From Clostridiales bacterium (GTDB taxonomy: Bacteria; Bacillota; Clostridia; Lachnospirales; Lachnospiraceae): a DNA stretch of 38,779 nucleotides. The notes under the pieces were generated by a model, which did no database searches, was not told the DNA's origin, and was given only the letters and a program-made list of their open reading frames with translations. Every line of letters begins with the position of its first letter. Within the stretch, counting starts at the first letter, position 1. The translations under genes were made by a program, and so were the position numbers. The DNA is taken from contig JAHAFI010000030.1 in assembly GCA_018374355.1 (NCBI GenBank), forward strand, positions 1 to 38,779, given 5' to 3'. This document shows, piece by piece, positions 16,765 through 24,207 of this stretch.

Positions 16765-17409
16765 ATGCTGGAACGTTTAATTTGTGTTGCAATCGGTTAT
16801 CTCTGTGGCCTGTTTCAGACCTCCTATCTGTACGGGAAGGCCCACGGAATCGATATCCGTAATTATGGAAGCGGAAATGCAGGAACGACAAACGCCCTGA
16901 GGACTCTCGGAACAAAAGCCGGAGTGGTGACCTTTTTTGGCGACTGTTTCAAATGTGTGGCTGCAGTGCTGATCGCTTGGCTGCTTTTCGGGAAAAGCCA
17001 TCAGGATATTTTCCGGCTGCTGGGACTTTATGCGGCAGCAGGAACCATTCTCGGCCACAATTTTCCCTTCTACCTGAAATTTCGGGGTGGAAAAGGAATC
17101 GCCGCTACAGCAGGACTTTTGGTGTCCTTTGACTGGAGACTGACGCTGGTGGCGCTGGCGGTATTTCTGACGGTGTTTTTTGCCACCCATTATGTATCGC
17201 TGGGTTCCCTTCTGGTGTACGTGGTATTTGTAGGCGGTTTGATTTTCATGGGGCAGACCGGGCAGTTTTCCATGGAGCCGGAAAGGCTTCATGAGATGTA
17301 CCTTCTGGCTGTTTTACTGGCGGCGCTTGCAGTTTACAAGCACCGGGAAAATATTGTCCGTCTGGTACATGGAAACGAAAACAAAACATATTTGAAGAAA
17401 AAGAAATAA
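16765..17409 (+). CDS. plsY: Glycerol-3-phosphate acyltransferase PlsY
   Basis: PlsY transfers an acyl group from acyl-phosphate to glycerol-3-phosphate, the first step of phospholipid synthesis, in the membrane. The 214-aa protein has five to six hydrophobic helices and the two family motifs: YGSGNAGTTNALRTLG near residue 33, and GHNFPFYLKFRGGKGIA near 96. It follows der by 12 nt with AAGGAGCGG upstream, and precedes gpsA, whose product supplies its substrate. Confidence 0.96.
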   Translation: MLERLICVAIGYLCGLFQTSYLYGKAHGIDIRNYGSGNAGTTNALRTLGTKAGVVTFFGDCFKCVAAVLIAWLLFGKSHQDIFRLLGLYAAAGTILGHNFPFYLKFRGGKGIAATAGLLVSFDWRLTLVALAVFLTVFFATHYVSLGSLLVYVVFVGGLIFMGQTGQFSMEPERLHEMYLLAVLLAALAVYKHRENIVRLVHGNENKTYLKKKK

Positions 17410-17422
17410 GCGGAGGTGTGGC

Positions 17423-18430
17423 GTGAGAAAAATAGGTGTGATCGGAGCGGGAAGCTGGGGAACAGCCCTTGCTGTTTTGCTGTGCAATAACGGGCATGAT
17501 ACAACTCTGTGGTCTCACAGAAAAGAACAGGCAGAAGAACTGAGCCTTAAAAGAGAACACAAAGAAAAGCTTCCGGGGGTGAAACTGCCGGAGGGAATTA
17601 AAATTACATCTGATTTTCAGGAAACACTCTGCGATAAAGATGTGCTTGTGATGGCGGTACCCTCTGTGGCTGTCCGGGAGACAGCCGAAAAGATGGAGCC
17701 TTACGTCCGCTACGGCCAGCTTATTGTAAACGTGGCCAAAGGCGTGGAAGAAAAAACATTGATGGGAATGAGCCAGATCATTGAGCAGGAGATTCCCCAG
17801 TCAAATGTTTGCGTGCTGTCCGGCCCCAGCCATGCGGAGGAAGTGGGCAAGGGACTGCCTACAAGCTGTGTAATCGGAGCAAAAGAAAAAGCTACGGCGG
17901 AATACCTTCAGGGGATTTTCATGAGTCCGGTATTCCGTGTCTATATCAGCCCGGATGTCCAAGGAATCGAGCTGGGCGCGGCGCTGAAAAACGTGATCGC
18001 TCTGGCGGCAGGAGTGGCTGACGGACTGGGTTACGGAGACAACACAAAGGCTGCCCTGATCACCCGGGGAATTGCGGAGATTTCCCGTCTGGGAATCGCC
18101 ATAGGAGCAAGAGCGGAAACCTTTTTCGGCCTTTCCGGTATCGGAGATCTGATCGTTACCTGCGCCAGCGTCCACAGCCGCAACCGAAAAGCCGGTTACC
18201 TGATGGGAAAAGGCTATACCATGGAAGAAGCCATGGCTGAGGTAAAAATGGTGGTGGAGGGTGTATACTCTGCAAAAGCCGCTCTGTCCTTAGCTGAGAA
18301 ATATCAGGTGGAGATGCCTATCGTCGCTGAGGTCAACAAGGTGCTGTTTGGCGGCAAGAAGGCTGCCGATGCAGTGGAGGAACTGATGCAGCGGATGAAA
18401 AAGGATGAGATCGGTACGGATCTCTGGTAA
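17423..18430 (+). CDS. gpsA: NAD(P)-dependent glycerol-3-phosphate dehydrogenase
   Basis: GpsA reduces dihydroxyacetone phosphate to sn-glycerol-3-phosphate, which PlsY next acylates. The 335-aa protein begins with the Rossmann motif GVIGAGSWGTALAVLL and contains GPSHAEEVGKG, the catalytic lysine block ALKNVIALAAGVADGLGYGDN and the LSGIGDLIVTC segment. The start is GTG 17423 with GGAGGTG upstream. It is the last gene of the der operon, before a terminator. Confidence 0.97.
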   Translation: MRKIGVIGAGSWGTALAVLLCNNGHDTTLWSHRKEQAEELSLKREHKEKLPGVKLPEGIKITSDFQETLCDKDVLVMAVPSVAVRETAEKMEPYVRYGQLIVNVAKGVEEKTLMGMSQIIEQEIPQSNVCVLSGPSHAEEVGKGLPTSCVIGAKEKATAEYLQGIFMSPVFRVYISPDVQGIELGAALKNVIALAAGVADGLGYGDNTKAALITRGIAEISRLGIAIGARAETFFGLSGIGDLIVTCASVHSRNRKAGYLMGKGYTMEEAMAEVKMVVEGVYSAKAALSLAEKYQVEMPIVAEVNKVLFGGKKAADAVEELMQRMKKDEIGTDLW

Positions 18431-18452
18431 ATTCAAGTACGTGCTGTAATAC

Positions 18453-18480
18453 GCCGGATTCGTAAGAATCCGGCTCTTTT
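18453..18480 (+). terminator. Terminator of the der-plsY-gpsA operon
   Basis: A perfect 9-bp GC-rich stem (18453-18461 with 18466-18474) with a GTAA loop precedes TCTTTT. The following 128 nt to the next gene are very AT-rich; a TTGACA at 18488-18493 has no -10 box at the normal distance, so I could not place the promoter of the next operon. Confidence 0.85.
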
Positions 18481-18608
18481 GTGTATTTTGACATATTTAT
18501 TCTTTTTTCATGAAAAAATATATATAAAAAAACGATTACACTGGATAAAATCGACATTATGTGTTATGCTTATATTCGTAAATACAATTTCATAAGGAAG
18601 GTGAGAAA

Positions 18609-20573
18609 TTGGAGAATTATACAAAGTATAAGCTGAAAGAGCGAGAAGAACTGAAACCGCTGCTGGCAGGTGCGGAAAATGTTTTTGTGATCGCTTGTAA
18701 CAAGTGCTTCAAGGAGTTTGAGACCGTTGACGAACCGGATTGCGGCGAATTCGAAAAGATCGCCGGGGAAGAAGGAAGAACTGTCACAGGCAGCGCAAGG
18801 GTCGATTTTTTGTGCAACAAAATTCAGACTGCCAGAAAATTACAGGATATGATTCCGGAAGGTACGGAGAATGTTTTCGTGGTTTCCTGTGGTCTGGGTG
18901 TTCAGACAGTTGCGGACATGGTGGATATGCCTGTCTATGCGGCAGCCAATTCACTGAACTATACGGGACATCACGGCATGGCATTGACGAAAAAAAGCTG
19001 TGATGCGTGTGCACAGTGTTACCTGAACGTAACCGGAGGTATTTGTCCCATCGTTGACTGCTCCAAGAGTCTGGTAAACGGACAGTGCGGAGGCGCCAAA
19101 GACGGCAAATGCGAACTGGACCCGAACAAAGATTGTGCATGGGAAAAGATACATAACAAACTGGAAAAACAGGGCCGTCTGGAAGAGTTCTTAAACCAGC
19201 CTGTTCAGTTGCGGGATTATTCAAAAGTGAATGTAAAAGTGATCCGCGAATATGTAAATTCCATTCGTGAAAAGAGTCTGGAAGGCTATTATGGCGGTGT
19301 TCATCCTTCTGAGCGCAAGGAGCTCAGTGAGCATCTGGCTCTGAAACGGTTCCCGGATCCGGAAATCGTTGTTATTCCGTTATCGCAGCACGCAGGCGCT
19401 CCGGCGAATCCGTTGGTAGAAGTAAATGATACCGTAAAGGTTGGCCAGAAAATCGGTGAAGCAGCCGGATTTATCAGCAGCCCGATCCATTCAAGCGTCA
19501 GCGGAACCGTTATCGCTGTTGAACCCCGGATGCATGGAACGAGAGGCAGCGAGATGCTGTCCGTTGTGATTCGGTCCGATGGAAAAAATACTCCGGACGA
19601 ATCTGTACAGCCGAAAAAACCGTTGGATGAGCTGACACCGGACGAGATTGTTGAGATCGTACGGGAAGCCGGAATCGTAGGAATGGGCGGCGCGGGATTC
19701 CCCACATCCGTAAAATTAAAACCGGCAAAACCGGTAGATACCATTCTCTTAAACGGCTGCGAATGCGAACCGCTCCTGACAGCGGACCACAGAGTCCTTC
19801 TGGAGTATGCCAATGACGTTATCTTCGGTCTGAAAGCAATGATCAAGACGGTAGGAGCCCAAAAGGGTATTATCGTTATCGAAGATAATAAACCGGATGC
19901 TATCGAACTGATGGAAGCAAAAACAGCAGATATTGATAATATCGAAGTTGTGACTGCAAAGACAAAATATCCGCAGGGCGCTGAGAAAATGCTGATCAAA
20001 CGTGTGATGAAGAGACAGGTTCCCAGCGGCGGACTGCCGGCAGATGTAGGCTGTGTAGTAAGTAATATCAGTACCGTAAAGGCAATCTCTGACGCGATTC
20101 AGACAGGTATGCCTCTGGTAGAACGTGTAGTAACCGTGACCGGTGAAAAGATTAAAAATCCGGGCAACTATATCGTGAAGATCGGTACAAACGTGAAAGA
20201 ACTGATCGATTACTGCGGCGGCGTGACCGATGACGATGTGATGATCAAGATGGGCGGACCGATGATGGGCTTCGAACAGAAGGATCTGAATGTTCCGATC
20301 ATGAAGGGATCCAACGGAATTATTGCAATCGACACCGACCAGACACAGGAAGTATCCTGTATCAAATGCGGACGCTGTATGGATGTCTGTCCGATGGAGC
20401 TTTCTCCGCTTTATTTTGCAAAATATGCGGATGAAGAGAACTGGCAGGGTATGAAGGAAAAGAATGTCATGGATTGTCTCGAGTGCAGATGCTGTGAATA
20501 TATCTGTTCTTCAAAAATTCCACTGGTAAGCAAGATCAAAGCCGGAAAAAATGCGGTAAGGGGGATGAAATAA
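18609..20573 (+). CDS. rnfC2: MetV-like/RnfC2 fusion, electron-input subunit of methylene-THF reductase
   Basis: This subunit is expected to take electrons from NADH and pass them to MetV-MetF for reduction of methylene-THF. The 654-aa protein has two parts. Residues 1-205 repeat the stand-alone MetV downstream, with the same Cys columns (30, 33, 69, 94, 131, 134, 137, 146, 151, 160, 168, 176). From about 228 (GGVHPSERKEL) follows an RnfC body: the nucleotide/flavin motif MGGAGFPTSVK at 359-369, ECEPLLTADHR, an SLBB-like region, and two [4Fe-4S] motifs, CIKCGRCMDVCP (Cys584, 587, 590, 594) and CLECRCCEYIC (Cys623, 626, 629, 633). The start is TTG 18609 behind AAGGAAGGTG. The rnfC2-metV-metF order is that of Acetobacterium-type reductases; no other Rnf genes are nearby. 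Confidence 0.9.
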   Translation: MENYTKYKLKEREELKPLLAGAENVFVIACNKCFKEFETVDEPDCGEFEKIAGEEGRTVTGSARVDFLCNKIQTARKLQDMIPEGTENVFVVSCGLGVQTVADMVDMPVYAAANSLNYTGHHGMALTKKSCDACAQCYLNVTGGICPIVDCSKSLVNGQCGGAKDGKCELDPNKDCAWEKIHNKLEKQGRLEEFLNQPVQLRDYSKVNVKVIREYVNSIREKSLEGYYGGVHPSERKELSEHLALKRFPDPEIVVIPLSQHAGAPANPLVEVNDTVKVGQKIGEAAGFISSPIHSSVSGTVIAVEPRMHGTRGSEMLSVVIRSDGKNTPDESVQPKKPLDELTPDEIVEIVREAGIVGMGGAGFPTSVKLKPAKPVDTILLNGCECEPLLTADHRVLLEYANDVIFGLKAMIKTVGAQKGIIVIEDNKPDAIELMEAKTADIDNIEVVTAKTKYPQGAEKMLIKRVMKRQVPSGGLPADVGCVVSNISTVKAISDAIQTGMPLVERVVTVTGEKIKNPGNYIVKIGTNVKELIDYCGGVTDDDVMIKMGGPMMGFEQKDLNVPIMKGSNGIIAIDTDQTQEVSCIKCGRCMDVCPMELSPLYFAKYADEENWQGMKEKNVMDCLECRCCEYICSSKIPLVSKIKAGKNAVRGMK

Positions 20574-20574
20574 G

Positions 20575-21195
20575 ATGTTAATTACCCAGTTAAAAGCAAA
20601 GGAAACGGTTGAAGCGCTTGTAAGCGGAAAAGTTTTTATTATCAACTGTCATGGATGTAAGGAAGTCAGCTTCCCGGAAAAAGAAGCAGCCGAGTTCCAG
20701 AAAGAACTCAGCGATGCAGGAAAAGTAACGGGGATTCTGACAACGGATTATATCTGTAATCCGGAAAACCTGAAACTTCGTCTTGAAAAATATAAAAGTG
20801 CAATCGATGCCGCTGATCAGGTACTTGTATTCTCCTGCGGTGTCGGCGTACAGACAGTGGCAGCATATCTGGAAGATAAAAAAGTATACGCAGGATGCGA
20901 TACCTACCCGCTGCCGGGATTTCAGGGAGTGACACCTCTCGAATATGACTGCGATCAGTGCGGAGAATGTTATCTGAATCTGACCGGAGGAATCTGTCCG
21001 ATCACTGCCTGCTCCAAGAGCCTTGTCAACGGCCCCTGCGGCGGTACGAAAAACGGCATGTGCGAGGTAGACGGCGAAATGGAATGTGGATGGGAGCGCA
21101 TCTACAGACGTCTGGAAGCGATGGGACGTCTGGATGTATTAAAATGCCCGACACAGATTCGCAATTACGCAACCGACGATGAAGTGTCCAAATAG
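20575..21195 (+). CDS. metV: Methylene-THF reductase zinc/iron-sulfur subunit MetV
   Basis: MetV is the small subunit of acetogen methylene-THF reductase, probably relaying electrons to the flavin of MetF. The 206-aa protein matches the MTHFR C-terminal family: Cys25 and Cys28, Cys61, Cys88, then CDQCGECYLNLTGGICPITA (Cys126, 129, 132, 141), SKSLVNGPCGG (Cys155), Cys163 and Cys171. Twelve of its Cys columns are shared with the N-terminus of the upstream fusion protein. It begins 1 nt after the rnfC2 stop, so translation is coupled. Confidence 0.93.
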   Translation: MLITQLKAKETVEALVSGKVFIINCHGCKEVSFPEKEAAEFQKELSDAGKVTGILTTDYICNPENLKLRLEKYKSAIDAADQVLVFSCGVGVQTVAAYLEDKKVYAGCDTYPLPGFQGVTPLEYDCDQCGECYLNLTGGICPITACSKSLVNGPCGGTKNGMCEVDGEMECGWERIYRRLEAMGRLDVLKCPTQIRNYATDDEVSK

Positions 21196-21223
21196 AAAAT
21201 ATATATGTTAGGAGAAATCTATA

Positions 21224-22102
21224 ATGAAAATTACTGAGTTATTTGAACGTGGTGAATTTGTAGTTTCTGCAGAAGTAGGTCCGCCAAAGGGATTTCATAT
21301 TGAACATTTACTGGAAGAAGCAAAGACTTATCTGAGTGGTATTACGGCGGTGAACGTGACAGATAATCAGTCCTCCGTTATGCGTCTCGGCTCTCTGGCA
21401 ACGTGTAAAATGCTGAAGGACGAAGGCCTGACACCAATTTTCCAGTTGACCTGCCGTGACAGAAACCGTATTGCACTGCAGTCTGACCTTTTAAGTGCAG
21501 CAGCTCTGGGCATTGAAAACCTGCTGCTTCTGACAGGTGACCATACAAAGATGGGAGACCATCCGCAGGCAAAACCTGTATTTGATCTGGATTCCGTTTC
21601 CCTGATCCATGCAGCAAAAACACTGGAGTCAGGATACGATCTGGGCGGAAATGAACTGGTTGGTGAAGCTCCCAGTTTCGCAAAGGGTGCGGTAGTATCT
21701 CCTTGCAGCGATTCCGTTGACGCACAGCTTGCAAAAATGGAACGTAAAGTTCGCGCAGGCGCTGACTACTTCCAGACACAGGCAGTTTTTGAGCCGGAAA
21801 AATTCATCAAATTCGTGGAAAAAGCAAAACAGTTCGGAAAACCTGTTCAGCTTGGAATCATCATCCCGAAATCCGTGGGAATGGTAAAATTCATGAACAA
21901 TAACGTTGCCGGCATCCATGTTCCGGATGATATGATTGAAGAACTGAGAGCGGACAAGGAAAAGACTAAAGCCGGTATCACCGGTGTGGAAATCGCAGCC
22001 CGCATTATCAGAGAATGTAAACCATATTGTCAGGGTGTACATATCATGGCTCTTGGATGGGAATCTAAAGTACCGGAAGTGCTGAAATTAGCAGGACTTT
22101 AA
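21224..22102 (+). CDS. metF: Methylenetetrahydrofolate reductase, catalytic subunit
   Basis: MetF reduces 5,10-methylene-THF to 5-methyl-THF, the methyl donor for AcsE, and uses FAD in a TIM barrel. The 292-aa protein has the family landmarks SAEVGPPKG with the catalytic Glu, VNVTDNQSS, FQLTCRDRNRIALQ and LLLLTGDH. TTAGGAGA precedes ATG. It is the last gene of the rnfC2-metV-metF operon, which ends at a strong terminator, so this reductase is transcribed apart from the acs genes 1.2 kb away. Confidence 0.95.
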   Translation: MKITELFERGEFVVSAEVGPPKGFHIEHLLEEAKTYLSGITAVNVTDNQSSVMRLGSLATCKMLKDEGLTPIFQLTCRDRNRIALQSDLLSAAALGIENLLLLTGDHTKMGDHPQAKPVFDLDSVSLIHAAKTLESGYDLGGNELVGEAPSFAKGAVVSPCSDSVDAQLAKMERKVRAGADYFQTQAVFEPEKFIKFVEKAKQFGKPVQLGIIIPKSVGMVKFMNNNVAGIHVPDDMIEELRADKEKTKAGITGVEIAARIIRECKPYCQGVHIMALGWESKVPEVLKLAGL

Positions 22103-22109
22103 TCCTGAA

Positions 22110-22160
22110 ACAAAAAATCCTTGGTGCATGAAGAGTTTTCATGTACCAAGGATTTTTTGT
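22110..22160. terminator. Long terminator after metF
   Basis: A 23-bp stem (22110-22132 with 22138-22160, one G-U) with a 5-nt loop contains six A on the left arm and six T on the right, and can act in both directions for metF (+) and the minus-strand aldo/keto reductase. Confidence 0.9.
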
Positions 22161-22237
22161 AGGCAAAGAGCCAAGCGGATATGCTTGCAGCGGGGTATTT
22201 GACTGAAATCAGAATGATTTGAAAAAGAAACGGGGAT

Positions 22238-23059
22238 TCAGCGCATATCTTCAGGAATACCGGCGCTTCGGAATTGTTCGTCCAGCGCATCGATGGCCTT
22301 CATCTCGATATCGTTCAGTTCAAAATCAAAAACGTCTGCATTGGAAGCAATCCGGGCAGGGTTGGAAGATTTGGGAATCACGGAGATTCCTTTCTGGATC
22401 ATCCAGCGGAGACCGGTCTGGGCCGGAGTTTTTCCGTATTTCTCACCAATCCGGATAATAGTATCCCGGTTAAAGTAAGCGCCCCGTGCCAGAGGAGCAT
22501 AGGCCTGAACGGCGATTCCCCGTTCCTGACAGTAACGGCAGAGCTCGGACTGGTTCCAGAGGGGATGATATTCAATCTGGTTGACCGCCGGGATGATACC
22601 GGACACCTGAAACAGTTCTTCCAGATGATGGATCTCAAAGTTGCTTACACCGATGGCTTTGGCTTTTCCGGAAGCGTAGATTTTTTCCAGTTCGCTCCAA
22701 GTTTCCAGATAGCAGCCGGGTACCGGCCAGTGCACCAGATAAAGGTCCACGTAGTCGAGCTGCAGCCGTTCCAGACTGCGTTCAAAAGCGCCGTCCACAT
22801 TTCCAATCCGCTGAGCAGTGTTCCAGACCTTTGTGGTGATGAACAGCTCGTTTCGGGGAATCAGGGAAGCTTTTACTGCGCGTCCAACGCCGTCTTCATT
22901 TTTATAAACAGAAGCCGTGTCGATCAGACGGTATCCGGATTCCAGAGCGGAAGCGATAGCTGCTTCCACCTCATTCGGACCGGTTGATTTGTAAACGCCC
23001 AGTCCCAGCAGCGGCATTTTATCCTGTGTATTCAAAGTCAGTGAAGGTATTACCGACAT
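22238..23059 (-). CDS. Aldo/keto reductase (2,5-diketogluconate reductase-like)
   Basis: Members of this family reduce carbonyls with NADPH. The 273-aa TIM-barrel protein has the catalytic tetrad in context: Asp and Tyr in LIDTASVYKNE, Lys in ITTKVW, His in YLVHWP, and the NADP-binding C-terminal VIPKSSNPARI. The start is ATG 23059 with AAGGAGGG upstream; an in-frame ATG 33 nt earlier lacks a site. It is isolated on the minus strand between the metF terminator and the acs promoter, so I see no functional link with the pathway. Substrate unknown. Confidence 0.92.
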   Translation of the reverse strand: MSVIPSLTLNTQDKMPLLGLGVYKSTGPNEVEAAIASALESGYRLIDTASVYKNEDGVGRAVKASLIPRNELFITTKVWNTAQRIGNVDGAFERSLERLQLDYVDLYLVHWPVPGCYLETWSELEKIYASGKAKAIGVSNFEIHHLEELFQVSGIIPAVNQIEYHPLWNQSELCRYCQERGIAVQAYAPLARGAYFNRDTIIRIGEKYGKTPAQTGLRWMIQKGISVIPKSSNPARIASNADVFDFELNDIEMKAIDALDEQFRSAGIPEDMR

Positions 23060-23290
23060 TTTGGAAACCCTCCTTTTATGTACAAATTTCATTTAGTATA
23101 GCACAGAAATATGAAAGAAAAAGGTTAAAAATATTAAGAAAATTTAACATGGGAAAAATTTGCTGTATTTTAACAGATGTTCAGGAGCGGTTTCCCTGTG
23201 AAAAACTAAAGTTTTAGCATTTTTTACAAAATTTCGAGTTTGTATGAAAAAAAATACAGCTTTCTTTCCTATCAAAATTAGGTAAGTCTA
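23060..23290. other. AT-rich intergenic region between aldo/keto reductase and the acs operon
   Basis: No gene is visible in this divergent spacer. It contains the ribosome binding site and a possible -10 (TATACT on the minus strand near 23100) of the aldo/keto reductase, many A/T runs, and no convincing hairpin with a T-tract. Regulatory binding sites for the acs promoter would be expected here but I recognise none. Confidence 0.5.
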
Positions 23291-23319
23291 TTGAATATAA
23301 GTGAGAAATGGAGTATAAT
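23291..23319 (+). promoter_or_regulatory. Sigma-A promoter of the nickel/acs operon
   Basis: TTGAAT (23291-23296) and a consensus TATAAT (23314-23319) are 17 bp apart, giving a leader of about 63 nt before the His-rich gene. No other promoter of similar quality was found up to acsE, so it probably drives about 10 kb. Confidence 0.75.
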
Positions 23320-23343
23320 AAATCATAATTGACAAAAGATTAT

Positions 23344-23391
23344 CATGTCCTAATCAGGACTGGAGTCTGATGGGAAAGGAGTAGGGACATG
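23344..23391 (+). promoter_or_regulatory. Leader that can sequester the start codon of the His-rich gene
   Basis: CATGTCC (23344-23350) is the exact complement of GGACATG (23385-23391), which includes the start codon. The same 5' arm can instead form a local hairpin, GTCCT (23347-23351) with AGGAC (23356-23360). The closed form also permits an inner ATCAG/CTGAT stem (23353-23357 with 23367-23371). The two states exclude each other, as in a translational switch. Function is inferred. Confidence 0.4.
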
Positions 23392-23820
23392 CATTTAATC
23401 AAAGATGAAAATGGCAATGTTTTGCCGCACAATCATGGAGACGGACATACGCATACACACGAGCATACGCATTCCGATTCCGTTACACATTCCCATGAAC
23501 ATGTTCACGGTGAAGGTCATGACCATGACCACGATCATGTGCATGAACATTCCCACGGATGCGGGCACAGCCACGATTGCGGTTCCGGCTGCGCAAGTGC
23601 AGGAGAATGTAAGAATGAAACTGTAGCGCTGCTGAGCTATATGCTGGATCATAATGAACATCATGCAGCAGAACTGGATCAGATGGCAGATAACCTGCAG
23701 AAACTGGGCATGGACTCTGCGGCAAAGCAGATCCGGGATGCGGTTTCTGATTTCCAAAAAGGAAATATGCGTCTGAGTCTGGCGCTGAGCACTGTAAAAG
23801 AACAGCTAAAGGAGGCGTGA
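23389..23820 (+). CDS. Histidine-rich metal-binding protein, probable nickel chaperone or store
   Basis: The 143-aa protein has 21 His among residues 2-62, mostly as HxH, H-D/E-H and H-T-H alternation, followed by four Cys (58, 64, 68, 74) and a helical C-terminal domain (about 76-143; LLSYMLDHNEHHAAELDQMA) with three more His (88, 91, 92). Such tracts bind Ni, Co or Zn. It heads the operon with CooT, CooC and CODH, the position that in other organisms is associated with nickel-insertion factors such as the His-rich CooJ; sequence homology with CooJ is not evident, so it is a functional analogue at most. Relatives in anaerobes are often annotated as cobalt transporters, but it has no membrane segment. 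AAAGGAG lies 7 nt before ATG. Confidence 0.8.
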   Translation: MHLIKDENGNVLPHNHGDGHTHTHEHTHSDSVTHSHEHVHGEGHDHDHDHVHEHSHGCGHSHDCGSGCASAGECKNETVALLSYMLDHNEHHAAELDQMADNLQKLGMDSAAKQIRDAVSDFQKGNMRLSLALSTVKEQLKEA

Positions 23821-23824
23821 CAAC

Positions 23825-24007
23825 ATGTGTCTGGCTACCGTTTATAAAGAAAGTGATGATACGATCATCTGCCGGAATGTAAGCAAGATTCTGGTTGAGG
23901 GGGACACCGTTATCATCCGTGATATTATGGGAGCTGAGACCACCGTACAGGGAAGTATTCTGATGGTGGATCTGGCGAACAGCATTGTCAAATTAAAATG
24001 CGATTAA
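23825..24007 (+). CDS. cooT: CooT-family nickel-binding protein
   Basis: CooT is a small Ni-binding homodimer involved in CO dehydrogenase maturation in Rhodospirillum rubrum, with Cys2 as the metal site. This 60-aa protein has the matching size, the diagnostic MC start (Cys2), and a compact all-beta pattern (KILVEGDTVIIRD, then GSILMVDLANSIVKL). A second Cys is at 16. It starts 4 nt after the His-rich gene, with AAAGGAGG upstream, so the two are coupled. Position directly ahead of cooC and acsA strongly supports the assignment. Confidence 0.88.
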   Translation: MCLATVYKESDDTIICRNVSKILVEGDTVIIRDIMGAETTVQGSILMVDLANSIVKLKCD

Positions 24008-24207
24008 ATCCGGTATATTAAGGCATTGCCTTAGTAATAGATAACAAAAATCATGAGGAGGTGAGTAGCTATTCGACAAAAGGCCATCGGCCGCTTCGAT
24101 TGATCGGTGAAAGCTGACCTCAGGAAATTGAGTGTAAGTGGTAACAACAGCGGTCATACGAAGGAGTCTGGCTGCGGATAATTTTAAAATTGAGGAGGTG
24201 CCGCACA
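24008..24207 (+). other. Structured 200-nt spacer between cooT and cooC
   Basis: No recognised gene lies here. A TAAGGC/GCCTTA hairpin (24019-24033) has no T-tract. A perfect Shine-Dalgarno, AGGAGGTGA (24056-24064), is not followed by ATG, GTG or TTG at a normal distance. The segment 24058-24121 can close with GAGGT/ACCTC and AGCT/AGCT and contains a GGCC/GGCC hairpin (82-85 with 89-92). It looks like an untranslated structured RNA or a decayed gene start; I match it to no known riboswitch. Confidence 0.4.

Noticed and set aside
18488..18493. TTGACA as the -35 box of the rnfC2-metV-metF promoter
   Set aside because: No -10-like hexamer lies 16-18 bp downstream; the nearest TATATA is about 25 bp away.
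22238..23059. Aldo/keto reductase as a further subunit of the methylene-THF reductase operon
   Set aside because: It is on the opposite strand behind a strong bidirectional terminator and its family has no known role in this pathway.
23395..23757. Repetitive pattern in and opposite the His-rich gene, suggestive of short tandem repeats or a CRISPR
   Set aside because: The periodicity comes from alternating His codons; there are no constant repeats with unique spacers, and the antisense Met/Val-rich frames are by-products.
24071..24103. Ten-codon frame from ATT 24071 (IRQKAIGRFD) resembling the start of NifH
   Set aside because: Only a few residues match, no P-loop follows, and the frame stops at once; the orphan ribosome binding site is reported instead.
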